Assembly: GCA_900770215.1 (NCBI GenBank)
Contig: CAAGJW010000074.1
Coordinates: 1-61,446, forward strand
DNA: 61,446 bases
Direction: 5' to 3'
Source of the DNA: Bacteroidales bacterium
GTDB taxonomy: Bacteria; Bacteroidota; Bacteroidia; Bacteroidales; Muribaculaceae
Each line of letters starts with the position of its first letter. Position 1 is the first letter of the stretch. Shown in pieces: positions 16,068 through 24,301 of the stretch. A program made the position numbers and the translations under genes. The notes under the pieces were generated by a model, which did not search any database, was not told the origin of the DNA, and worked only from the letters and a program-made list of their open reading frames with translations.

Positions 16068-16100
16068 TTGCGTCAAAGGAAATAAAAAGCGTTAACTTTG
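16068..16100 (+). promoter_or_regulatory. promoter (TTG - N22 - TAACTTTG) for the ABC pair
   Basis: TTG at 16068-16070 and TAACTTTG at 16093-16100. The 22-base spacer is slightly long. The ATG follows 69 bases later. Confidence 0.5.
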
Positions 16101-16169
16101 TGAGTACACACACACGACAAGCACTCAAGGTTGTGACCGCGATTTTATTTATTACAAATTAAGCAAACA

Positions 16170-17072
16170 ATGGATTTTATCGAAGTAAGCGATGTGGTGA
16201 AGCAATATTCCGGCCACCTGGCACTCGACCACGTGAGCGTGAATGTGCCGCAGGGCTGCATCTACGGCCTGCTTGGGCCCAACGGGGCCGGCAAGACGAC
16301 GCTCATACGCATCATCAACATGATCACGCGCCCCGACAGCGGACAGGTGCTGCTCGACGGCAAGCCCATCGAGCCTGCCGACGTGGCCCGCATAGGCTAC
16401 TTGCCCGAGGAACGCGGACTGTACAAGAAAATGAAGGTGGCCGACGAAATCGTCTACCTGGCGCGCCTCAAGGGCCTCGACAAGGCCACGGCCGTGCAGC
16501 GCACCCGCCAGTGGCTCGAGCGCTTCGGGCTCACCGAGTGGGCCGGCAAGAAGGTGGAGGCCCTGTCCAAAGGCATGCAGCAGAAGGTGCAATTTATAGC
16601 CACCGTGCTCCACGAGCCGCGGCTGCTCATCTTCGACGAGCCCTTCTCGGGCTTTGACCCGGTCAACGCCGAGCAGCTCAAGCACGAGATACTGCACCTG
16701 CAGCAAGAGGGCGCCACCATCCTGTTCTCGACCCACAACATGGAGAGTGTGGAAGAGGTGTGCCAGCGCATCACGCTCATCAACCACTCGCGTGTGGTGC
16801 TCGAGGGCGATGTGGCTGCCATCAAGCAGCAACACAAGCACAACCTGTTTGAGATCACACTCGGCAACCGCGGCACCCTGCCCGCTTGCGAGCAGCTCTA
16901 CGACATCGTCGAGAGCAAGCCCGGCAGCGCACTGCTGCGCCTCAAGCCCGGCACCGCTCTGCACGACGCTGTGGCCTGGCTCAACGACAATTGCCAGCTG
17001 GCCGGCTTCAACGAGCTGCTGCCCAGCATGAACGAAATATTTATCGAAACCGTAAAAAACATGAACTCATGA
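16170..17072 (+). CDS. ABC transporter ATP-binding protein (NatA/CcmA type)
   Basis: 300 residues. Walker A is GPNGAGKTT (36-44), the signature is LSKGMQQKV (about 134-142, a Lys variant of LSGGQ typical of ABC-2 exporters), and Walker B is LLIFDEPFSGFDP (about 151-163), with a DUF4162-like C-terminal extension. It powers the permease encoded next, whose start overlaps its stop by 4 bases. The substrate is unknown; relatives export sodium, lipids or drugs. Confidence 0.88.
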   Translation: MDFIEVSDVVKQYSGHLALDHVSVNVPQGCIYGLLGPNGAGKTTLIRIINMITRPDSGQVLLDGKPIEPADVARIGYLPEERGLYKKMKVADEIVYLARLKGLDKATAVQRTRQWLERFGLTEWAGKKVEALSKGMQQKVQFIATVLHEPRLLIFDEPFSGFDPVNAEQLKHEILHLQQEGATILFSTHNMESVEEVCQRITLINHSRVVLEGDVAAIKQQHKHNLFEITLGNRGTLPACEQLYDIVESKPGSALLRLKPGTALHDAVAWLNDNCQLAGFNELLPSMNEIFIETVKNMNS

Positions 17073-18364
17073 ATAGACTTTCACTCATCATACAGCGCGA
17101 ATACCTGAGCCTGGTGGCCCGCAAGTCGTTTATCGTCACCACCCTGCTCATGCCAGTGCTCATGATTGCCTGCGTGCTCATCCCCATAGGCATATCGATG
17201 GCCAACGAGAAAACCACCGAGCGCACCACCATTGCTGTCATCGACGAGACCCAGCAGCTGGCTGGCGTGATCAAGAGCAGCCCGCAATACAGCATCATGC
17301 CCCTGCAAGGCAAGCCCGGCACCACTCGCCCCAAGGAATTCCTGGCCCAGGCACCCGAGAGTGTCGAGGCCCTCGTGGTGATACCGCCCGACGTGCTCAC
17401 GCGCCACCAGGTGAACCTGTACAGCACCAAGGCCGTGAGCGGCGGCCTGGTGCAATACATTACCCAGTGCCTCGACGACACGCTCACAGCGGTGAAGCTG
17501 CAACAGCAGGGCATCCCCAACCTCGACAAAATCGTGGCCCAGTCGCAGGTCGACGTGAGCGTCAACAGCATCAAGCTCGCTGCCGACGGCAGCCAGAGCT
17601 CCTCGTCGACCGATGTGGCCATGATCATAGGCATGGTATTGGCCTTTGTGACCTACATGTTTGTCATCATGTATGGCGCCACGATCATGAACAGCGTGGT
17701 CGAGGAGAAGACCAACCGCATCGTCGAGGTGGTGGTGAGCAGCTGCAAGCCCTTTGAGCTCATGATGGGCAAGATCATAGGTGTGGGGCTCGTGGGCCTC
17801 ACCCAGTTTGCGATATGGGTGGCCATTCTTGCCGGTGTGGCCGGCGTGGCCATGAGCGTGCTCCACGTTCCTGGCACGAGTGTCATGGCAGCCGTCGACC
17901 CCACGGGCGCGCCCACCCTTGCCCTTGTGCTGGCCACCATCAAGAGCATCAACATAGGGCTCATTCTTGTGAGCTTTGTGGTCTATTTCATAGGCGGCTA
18001 CCTGCTCTATGCCTCGCTCTTTGCCGCCTTTGGCTCGGCCGTCGACCAGGCCAGCGACACCTCGCAATTCTCGGCCCCCATCATCATGATCATGGTCATT
18101 GCCCTCTATGCCAGCATAGGCTGCATGGAGAACCCCAACGGGTCGATGGCCATGTGGTGCTCGCTCATCCCGTTCACCTCGCCGGTGGTCATGATGGTGC
18201 GCCTGCCCTTCGACGTGCCCGCGTGGCAAGTGGCACTGAGCATCGTGCTGCTCTATGGCACAGCAGTGGCCATGGTGTGGCTCAGCGCCCGCATCTACCG
18301 CACCGGCATCCTGCTCTACGGCAAGAAGCACAGCCTCAAGGAGATCGTGCGCTGGGTGCGGTGA
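17069..18364 (+). CDS. ABC-2 type permease (NatB-like)
   Basis: 431 residues from the ATG in the ATGA overlap at 17069-17072. One helix near 25-45 is followed by a periplasmic domain (about 50-185) and then five helices from about 190 to 400, with VVEEKTNRIVEVVVSSCKPF as the ABC-2 permease coupling motif (about 210-230). It forms an exporter with the upstream ATPase. The frame extends to 16886, but that part lies within the ATPase gene. Confidence 0.87.
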   Translation: MNRLSLIIQREYLSLVARKSFIVTTLLMPVLMIACVLIPIGISMANEKTTERTTIAVIDETQQLAGVIKSSPQYSIMPLQGKPGTTRPKEFLAQAPESVEALVVIPPDVLTRHQVNLYSTKAVSGGLVQYITQCLDDTLTAVKLQQQGIPNLDKIVAQSQVDVSVNSIKLAADGSQSSSSTDVAMIIGMVLAFVTYMFVIMYGATIMNSVVEEKTNRIVEVVVSSCKPFELMMGKIIGVGLVGLTQFAIWVAILAGVAGVAMSVLHVPGTSVMAAVDPTGAPTLALVLATIKSINIGLILVSFVVYFIGGYLLYASLFAAFGSAVDQASDTSQFSAPIIMIMVIALYASIGCMENPNGSMAMWCSLIPFTSPVVMMVRLPFDVPAWQVALSIVLLYGTAVAMVWLSARIYRTGILLYGKKHSLKEIVRWVR

Positions 18365-18430
18365 CAGTGGCGCTACACATGGCGATGACTTCTCCTCATT
18401 TTTTTGTGCTCGTGTAGTAAAAAAAATTAT

Positions 18431-18438
18431 TACCTTTG
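18431..18438 (+). promoter_or_regulatory. -7 box (TACCTTTG) for the DUF4923 gene
   Basis: TACCTTTG lies 37 bases before the ATG at 18476. A TTTG at 18403-18406 is 24 bases further up, longer than usual. Confidence 0.5.
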
Positions 18439-18475
18439 CCCCCGAAAAAAAGGGGAATTTAATAAATACCGAAAA

Positions 18476-19141
18476 ATGAAGAAGATTACAATCATCGGTG
18501 CAGCCTGCCTGTGCATGCTCATGAGCGGCTGCGGTGCCCTGGGCACAACAGGAACTACTACAACCGGATCGACCAGCAGCAACAGCAACGGCGGCGGACT
18601 GCTGGGTAGCGTGCTGGGTGCGCTGGGAAGCGCCTCGACCGTCAACAGCCTTGCCAATCTGGTGATAGGCAGTGTGAAACTCAGCGAGAGCGATCTCTAC
18701 GGCACCTGGAGATACCAGGAGCCGGCTTGCGCATTCACCAGCGAGAACCTGCTGGCCAAGGCCGGCGGCGCAGTGGCTGCCGCACAAGTCAACGAGAAGT
18801 TGCTGCCAGCCTACAACCAGGTGGGCATCAAGAGCAGCAACACCTATTTCACCTTCAACAAGGATCACAGCTTCGAGGCCAAGGTCAACGGCATTCCGCT
18901 CAGCGGCTCGTGGACCTATGACCAGGCTACCAGCGCTGTGAAAATGAAGACCATGCTCATGAGCATGACCGGCTATGTGACCCGCACCACAAGCGGCTTG
19001 AGCTACACCTTCGAGTCGAAGAAGCTGCTCACCGTGCTCCAGACGCTCTCCAGCCTGAGCGGCAACTCCACGTTGCAGGCCGTGGGCGACTTGAGCAAGA
19101 ACTACGAGGGCGTGCGCGTGGGCTTCGACATGAAGAAATAG
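18476..19141 (+). CDS. DUF4923-family lipoprotein
   Basis: 221 residues from ATG 18476. The signal peptide ends in the lipobox MSGC (Cys19), followed by a Ser/Thr/Gly-rich linker to about residue 42. The body contains KLSESDLYGTWRYQEPACAF and a short beta-domain ending YEGVRVGFDM, matching DUF4923, a Bacteroidetes lipoprotein family with lipocalin-like fold predictions. Function unknown. It has its own -7 box upstream and a strong terminator downstream, so it is probably monocistronic. Confidence 0.82.
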   Translation: MKKITIIGAACLCMLMSGCGALGTTGTTTTGSTSSNSNGGGLLGSVLGALGSASTVNSLANLVIGSVKLSESDLYGTWRYQEPACAFTSENLLAKAGGAVAAAQVNEKLLPAYNQVGIKSSNTYFTFNKDHSFEAKVNGIPLSGSWTYDQATSAVKMKTMLMSMTGYVTRTTSGLSYTFESKKLLTVLQTLSSLSGNSTLQAVGDLSKNYEGVRVGFDMKK

Positions 19142-19168
19142 CCCCGCACCGCACACTATCCACATCAC

Positions 19169-19216
19169 GGGCGCAAGGGACCATCACGCGCTATCCAGCC
19201 CCTTGCGCCCGCTTTT
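19169..19216 (+). terminator. intrinsic terminator after the DUF4923 gene
   Basis: GGGCGCAAGGG (19169-19179) pairs with CCCTTGCGCCC (19200-19210), followed by GCTTTTTG. It has an 11-bp stem and a 20-base loop. Confidence 0.75.
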
Positions 19217-19319
19217 TGCACCCCTGCTGCCGAGGCGACCAGCCGAGGCAGGTGGAACAAAAAAGATTAATCGATGAAAAAACCTATTATTTCTACACAA
19301 ACGTGGTTGCAGTCGATTG

Positions 19320-19360
19320 CATTTGCATCGAAATGTGAATATATTTTACATTTGCATCGA
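19320..19360 (+). promoter_or_regulatory. efflux-operon promoter inside two CATTTGCATCGA direct repeats
   Basis: CATTTGCATCGA occurs at 19320-19331 and again at 19349-19360. The first copy supplies TTTG (19322-19325) and the second supplies TACATTTG (19347-19354) with a 21-base spacer, so the -33 and -7 elements each lie in a repeat. The ATG follows at 19377, leaving a short leader. The repeats could be an operator for a repressor; the regulator is unknown. Confidence 0.6.
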
Positions 19361-19376
19361 GAAAAACAAGAAGGAT

Positions 19377-20741
19377 ATGAGAATTACCCATGCAATCATC
19401 GCTGCCGCCCTGCTGCTGCCAGTCCCAGTCCAGGCTGCCGACACGCTGCAAGCCGCCCTGGCCGCCAAGCCCTCGAGCTGGACGCTGCGCAACTGCATTG
19501 ACTATGCCAAGCAGAACAACGTGACAGTGAGAAAGAATAAAGTGAGCGCCCAGAGTGCACGCCTCGACCTGGCCAACGCCAAGGCCGGCCGCCTGCCCAC
19601 CGTGTCGGCTTCGACAAGCCAGCAGGGCAGCTATGCCCCGTTTCGCAAAACCTCGGCCGTGGTCAATGGCAGCCAGGTGATGTCGACGGGCAGCAAGTGG
19701 ACCTACAGCGGCAACTACGGTATCGATGCATCGATGCCCATCTTCGACGGCGGCACGACCAAAAACAACATCAAGCTGGCCGAAATCAACACCCAGATTG
19801 CCGACCTCACCGCCGATGCCTCGGCGCTGAGCCTTGAGGAGCAAATCACCAACCTCTATGTGCAGATACTCTATGCCAAGGAGACGGTGAACGAGGACGA
19901 AGAGCAAATCAAGCTCTCGGAGACCAACCTGGCCCGCACCCAGGAGTTTTACCGCAACGGGCTGCTGGCCAAGGCCGACGTGAGCCAGATCGAGTCGCAG
20001 CTGGCTACCGACCGCTACCAGAAGGTGGCCGACGAAACCACCCTCAACCAGTACCGCCTGCAGCTCAAGCAGCTGCTCGAGATAAGCGACGACGAGAGCT
20101 TCGACATCGCCACCACGAGCATCGACGGCGACGTGCTGGCCATGCTGCCCACCACAAGCCAGGTGTATAACACCGCCCTCACGCTGCGCCCCGAGATACA
20201 GGCCGGCAAGCTGGCCATGCAGAAGAGCGACCTCGACGTGAAGATTGCCAAGGCCGCCTGGTATCCCACTGTGAAGCTCAACGCCGGCCTCAACGCGACC
20301 AACATGAGCGGCAGCGGCAACCTGATGACACAGCTCAAGCAAAACTGGAACAACTTTGTGGGCGTGAGCGTGAGCATCCCCATCTACGACGGCGGCAAGA
20401 CCAAAAACAGCATTGCCAAGGCACGGCTGGAGAAGCAGAGCTACTATCTCGACCTGCTCGACACGCAGAAGACGCTGTGGAACACCATCGACACCTACCA
20501 CATGAACGCCTACAATGCCCAGCAGCGCTACGTTGCCGCCCGTGAGAATGCCAACTATGCCCGCACGAGCTATGAGCTCACCAGCGAGCAATACCGGCTG
20601 GGGCTGAAAAACATACTGGAGCTCACCACCGGCAAGACCAACCTGGCCACCGCCAACCAGAAGATGCTTCAGGCCAAGTACACCGAGCTGCTCAACGCTG
20701 CCATGCTCAAGTACTACATGGGCGAGACCATCAATCTATAG
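19377..20741 (+). CDS. TolC-family outer-membrane efflux protein
   Basis: 454 residues. ATG 19377 is chosen for its signal peptide (MRITHAIIAAALLLPVPVQA). Two homologous OEP halves follow, with long amphipathic helices (for example LSLEEQITNLYVQILYAKET) and the repeated ASMPIFDGGTTKNNIKLAE / VSIPIYDGGKTKNSIAKAR segments, typical of the internal duplication of TolC channels. It forms the outer-membrane exit duct for the adaptor and MacB-like pump encoded next. First gene of the efflux operon. Confidence 0.9.
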   Translation: MRITHAIIAAALLLPVPVQAADTLQAALAAKPSSWTLRNCIDYAKQNNVTVRKNKVSAQSARLDLANAKAGRLPTVSASTSQQGSYAPFRKTSAVVNGSQVMSTGSKWTYSGNYGIDASMPIFDGGTTKNNIKLAEINTQIADLTADASALSLEEQITNLYVQILYAKETVNEDEEQIKLSETNLARTQEFYRNGLLAKADVSQIESQLATDRYQKVADETTLNQYRLQLKQLLEISDDESFDIATTSIDGDVLAMLPTTSQVYNTALTLRPEIQAGKLAMQKSDLDVKIAKAAWYPTVKLNAGLNATNMSGSGNLMTQLKQNWNNFVGVSVSIPIYDGGKTKNSIAKARLEKQSYYLDLLDTQKTLWNTIDTYHMNAYNAQQRYVAARENANYARTSYELTSEQYRLGLKNILELTTGKTNLATANQKMLQAKYTELLNAAMLKYYMGETINL

Positions 20742-20785
20742 AGGTCGCTCGGCATCAAGACAAGAAACAAAAAAAGCACAAGATA

Positions 20786-22144
20786 ATGGAAGAGAAAAAG
20801 AAAGCTACAATCAAGAAGGCTGCCGTCGGCGCTGTCGTGGCAGTCGCCGTCGTGGCACTTGCCGCAGCGCTGCTGGGCGGCAAGAACGACAACAATGCTG
20901 TGCGTCTCGAGACTGCCAAGGTCGAGAAAGACAGCATCTCGGCCAGTGTCACCGCCACAGGCACCGTTGAGGCCGTGACCTCGGTCGACGTGGGCACCCA
21001 GGTGTCGGGCATCGTGACCAAGCTCTATGTCGACTACAACAGTGTGGTCAAGAAGGGGCAGGTCATTGCCGAGCTCGACAAGTCCAACCTGCAGAGCCTG
21101 CTCACCACAGCGCAGGAGAACCTCGACAAGGCCCGGGCCGAAGTCCAAAGCCAGCAGGCCAACGTGAGACAGCAGCGCGCCGCGCTGCAAAGTGCACAGG
21201 CCAGCCTGAAGTACCAGAAGAGCAACTTCAACCGCTACTCCACACTCTACCACAAGGGACTGGTGAGTGCCAACGACTATGAAAGCGCCCGCCTCACCTA
21301 TCAGCAGGCCGCCAAGCAGGTGGCTCAAAGCCAGCAGCAGGTGGCCAGCGCCGAGACCCAGGTGGCCAGTGCCGAGACCCAAGTGGGCACTGCACAAGAA
21401 GGCGTGAAACAGGCACAGACCAACCTGGGCTATGCCACCATCACCGCCCCCATCGACGGTGTCGTCATCTCCAAGTCGGTCGAGGAAGGCCAGACCGTGG
21501 CCTCGTCCTACAGCACCCCCACGCTGGTCACCATAGCCAAGGACCTGCGCGACATGCAGGTGGTGGCCGACGTTGACGAGGCCGACATAGGCAACGTGCG
21601 TGAGGGACAGCGCTGCCAGTTCACCGTCGACGCCTTCCCCGACGATGTGTTTACCGGCACTGTCAAGCAGGTGCGCCAGAATGCCACCACAACCAACAAT
21701 GTGGTCACCTATGAGGTCGTGATCACCGCTCCCAACCAGGACCTCAAGCTCAAGCCGGGCCTCACGGCCAACGTCACCATCTTCACCCTTGAGCGCGGCA
21801 ACGTGACCTGCGTGCCCAGCAAGGCGTTGCGCTTCACTCCCACAACCGAGGTCGTGGGCAAGAACTACAAGATAGGCACTGCCCGCGGCGAGCATGTGGT
21901 GTGGACCCTCGAGGGCAACAAGCTGGTGCCCCACAGCGTGCAGATAGGCACGAGCGACGGGTCGCACACCGAGATACTGAGCGGCATCGAGCTGGGTGCC
22001 ACCGTGGTGGTCGATGTGGCCGCCGTCGAGCAAGACGACAACGACGAGAGCAGCGACAGCCAGGACAACGCCTCGCCCTTCCAGCCCAAGCGCCCCGGCA
22101 GCGACAAGAAGAAGGCCTCGGGCAGCGGCCCGAAACCCGCGTGA
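20786..22144 (+). CDS. MacA-like periplasmic adaptor protein
   Basis: 452 residues. The N-terminal membrane anchor (about 10-30) is followed by a biotinyl-lipoyl half (VDVGTQVSGIVTKLYVDYNS), a long Gln-rich coiled-coil hairpin (about 95-215), the second lipoyl half (APIDGVVISKSVEEGQ) and a beta-barrel domain (ADIGNVREGQRCQFTVDAFP). The C-terminal 30 residues are charged and disordered. It links the inner-membrane MacB-type pump to TolC. The gap to the tolC-like gene is 44 bases. Confidence 0.9.
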   Translation: MEEKKKATIKKAAVGAVVAVAVVALAAALLGGKNDNNAVRLETAKVEKDSISASVTATGTVEAVTSVDVGTQVSGIVTKLYVDYNSVVKKGQVIAELDKSNLQSLLTTAQENLDKARAEVQSQQANVRQQRAALQSAQASLKYQKSNFNRYSTLYHKGLVSANDYESARLTYQQAAKQVAQSQQQVASAETQVASAETQVGTAQEGVKQAQTNLGYATITAPIDGVVISKSVEEGQTVASSYSTPTLVTIAKDLRDMQVVADVDEADIGNVREGQRCQFTVDAFPDDVFTGTVKQVRQNATTTNNVVTYEVVITAPNQDLKLKPGLTANVTIFTLERGNVTCVPSKALRFTPTTEVVGKNYKIGTARGEHVVWTLEGNKLVPHSVQIGTSDGSHTEILSGIELGATVVVDVAAVEQDDNDESSDSQDNASPFQPKRPGSDKKKASGSGPKPA

Positions 22145-22194
22145 GGCCATCGCCCGCCCGCTCATTTCAATTATACAGTCAAGAAATCCTACAA

Positions 22195-22956
22195 ATGATG
22201 CAAGAAGCAACAAAGAAACCGGTAATCGAGCTCGACAACCTGCGCCGCAATTTCAAGGTGGGCGGCGAGACGGTGCATGCACTGCGCGGCGTGTCGTTCA
22301 CCATCAGCGAGGGCGAGTTTGTGACCATCATGGGCACCTCGGGCTCGGGCAAGTCGACCCTGCTCAACATACTGGGCTGTCTCGACAAGCCCACCAGCGG
22401 CGAGTACAAGCTCGACGGCGTGCCCGTGCGCACCATGAGCAAGAACCAGCTGGCTGGCCTGCGCAACCACAAGATAGGCTTTGTGTTTCAAAACTACAAC
22501 CTGCTGCCCAAGACCACCGCTGTGCTCAACGTGGAGCTGCCGCTCATGTACAATCCCCGGGTGAGTGCCCGCGAGCGCCGCGAGCGCGCCGTGGCGGCAC
22601 TCAAGCGCGTGGGCCTGGGCAACCGACTGGAGCACATGAGCAACCAGATGAGCGGCGGCCAGATGCAGCGCGTGGCCATTGCCCGCGCCCTGGTCAACGA
22701 CCCGGCCGTGGTGCTGGCCGACGAGGCCACCGGCAATCTCGACACCCGCACCTCGTTTGAGATACTGGTGCTCTTCCAGGAGCTGCACGCCGAGGGGCGC
22801 ACGATCATCTTTGTGACCCACAACCCCGAGATAGCGCAGTACTCAAGCCGCAACATCACCCTGCGCGACGGCAAGATACGTGCCGATGTGGTCAACGACC
22901 ACATCATGTCGGCCGCCGAGAAACTGGCCACGCTGCCAGTCAACGACGACGACTGA
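22195..22956 (+). CDS. MacB/LolD-type ABC ATPase
   Basis: 253 residues from ATG 22195; a second ATG follows at 22198. Walker A is GTSGSGKST (47-55), the signature is MSGGQMQRVAIARAL (about 150-164) and Walker B is VVLADEATGNLD (about 169-180). The MacB-family ATPase is here encoded apart from its permease, whereas enterobacterial MacB is a fusion. It energises export of macrolides, peptides or lipoproteins by the mechanotransmission mechanism. Fourth-order spacing in the operon is regular (50 bases from the adaptor). Confidence 0.9.
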   Translation: MMQEATKKPVIELDNLRRNFKVGGETVHALRGVSFTISEGEFVTIMGTSGSGKSTLLNILGCLDKPTSGEYKLDGVPVRTMSKNQLAGLRNHKIGFVFQNYNLLPKTTAVLNVELPLMYNPRVSARERRERAVAALKRVGLGNRLEHMSNQMSGGQMQRVAIARALVNDPAVVLADEATGNLDTRTSFEILVLFQELHAEGRTIIFVTHNPEIAQYSSRNITLRDGKIRADVVNDHIMSAAEKLATLPVNDDD

Positions 22957-22993
22957 GCACCCACAGTCACTTTTTTTTACTCTCACGACAACA

Positions 22994-24217
22994 ATGAATT
23001 TTTTCAATCTATTCAGAATAGCGCTCAAGGCCATCGCGGCCAACAAGATGCGGTCGTTTCTCACCATGCTGGGCATCATCATCGGCGTGGGCTCGGTCAT
23101 CACCATGCTGGCCATAGGCCAGGGCTCCAAGGTGAGCATCCAGAAGCAGATCGCCGAGATGGGCTCCAACATGATCATGATACACCCTGGCGAGGACAAG
23201 GGCCCCGGTGGAGCGCGCCAGAGCGCCGACGACATGCAGACCCTCACCTTGCAGGACTATCAGAACATTGTCGACCAGAATAAGTACCTGGCCGCCGTGA
23301 GCCCCAACGTGAGCGCCAGCGGCCAGGCCATCTTCGGCAACAACAACTACCAGACGAGCGTGACCGGTGTGAGCCGCGACTACCTGGAAATACGCCAGCT
23401 CACGGTCGAGCAGGGCGACATGTTTACCGATGCCGACATCAAGTCGAGCGCCAAGGTGTGCGTGATAGGGCAGACCATTGTCGACAACCTCTTTGCCCAG
23501 GGTGCCGACCCCATAGGGCAGGTCATCAGGTTCGACAAGATACCCATGCGCGTGGTGGGCGTGCTCAAGAAAAAGGGCTACAACTCGATGGGCATGGACC
23601 AGGACGACATCATCCTGGCTCCCTACACCACCGTGATGAAGCGCATGCTGGCCCAGACCTACCTCTCGGGCATCTATGCCAGCGCCATCAAGGAGAGCAT
23701 GACCGACCTGGCCATTGCCGACATCACCTCGATACTGCGTGCCGACCACAAGCTCAAGGCCGATGCCGACGACGACTTCAACATACGCTCGCAAGAGGAG
23801 ATGAGCCAAATGATGAACTCTACCACGAGCATGATGACCACCCTGCTGGCAGCCGTGGCCGGCATCGCCCTGGTGGTGGGCGGCATTGGCATCATGAACA
23901 TCATGTATGTCTCGGTCACCGAGCGCACCCGCGAGATAGGTCTGCGCATGAGTGTGGGTGCCCGTGGGGTCGACATCCTGGCCCAGTTTCTCATCGAGTC
24001 GGTGCTCATCAGCATCACCGGCGGCGTCATCGGGGTCATCATGGGCGTGGGAGCCGCAGTGGCGGTCAAGGCCTTTGCCCACTGGCCCATAAGCATCGAG
24101 CCGTGGACCATCGTGCTCTCGTTCACCGTGTGCACCTTCATAGGCGTTTTCTTCGGGTGGTACCCCGCCAAGAAAGCGGCCAATCTCGACCCCATCGAGG
24201 CCATACGCTACGAGTAG
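22994..24217 (+). CDS. MacB-type FtsX permease
   Basis: 407 residues from ATG 22994, 37 bases after the ATPase. The N-terminus FRIALKAIAANKMRSFLTML with the GIIIGVGSVI helix is the MacB_PCD signature. The periplasmic domain covers about 45-275, and the C-terminal FtsX domain holds three helices with MNIMYVSVTERTREIGLRMS and ending PIEAIRYE. It pairs with the preceding ATPase, adaptor and TolC-like channel as a tripartite efflux pump. Confidence 0.9.
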   Translation: MNFFNLFRIALKAIAANKMRSFLTMLGIIIGVGSVITMLAIGQGSKVSIQKQIAEMGSNMIMIHPGEDKGPGGARQSADDMQTLTLQDYQNIVDQNKYLAAVSPNVSASGQAIFGNNNYQTSVTGVSRDYLEIRQLTVEQGDMFTDADIKSSAKVCVIGQTIVDNLFAQGADPIGQVIRFDKIPMRVVGVLKKKGYNSMGMDQDDIILAPYTTVMKRMLAQTYLSGIYASAIKESMTDLAIADITSILRADHKLKADADDDFNIRSQEEMSQMMNSTTSMMTTLLAAVAGIALVVGGIGIMNIMYVSVTERTREIGLRMSVGARGVDILAQFLIESVLISITGGVIGVIMGVGAAVAVKAFAHWPISIEPWTIVLSFTVCTFIGVFFGWYPAKKAANLDPIEAIRYE

Positions 24218-24267
24218 CGGCAGGCAAAAAAGTTGTGGCACACCATTTTAATGTCAATTAAAATCAT

Positions 24268-24275
24268 TAACTTTG
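24268..24275 (+). promoter_or_regulatory. -7 box (TAACTTTG) before the sensor kinase
   Basis: TAACTTTG would start transcription near 24282, beyond the ATG at 24278, which therefore cannot be used on this transcript. It supports translation from ATG 24302. No clear -33 element. Confidence 0.5.
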
Positions 24276-24301
24276 CAATGAGCGATAATGAACGTAAATC
24301 G

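Noticed and set aside
13073..16100. Prophage or conjugative element in the AT-rich island
   Set aside because: No integrase, structural, relaxase or transposase gene; only two genes and a small repeat element are present.
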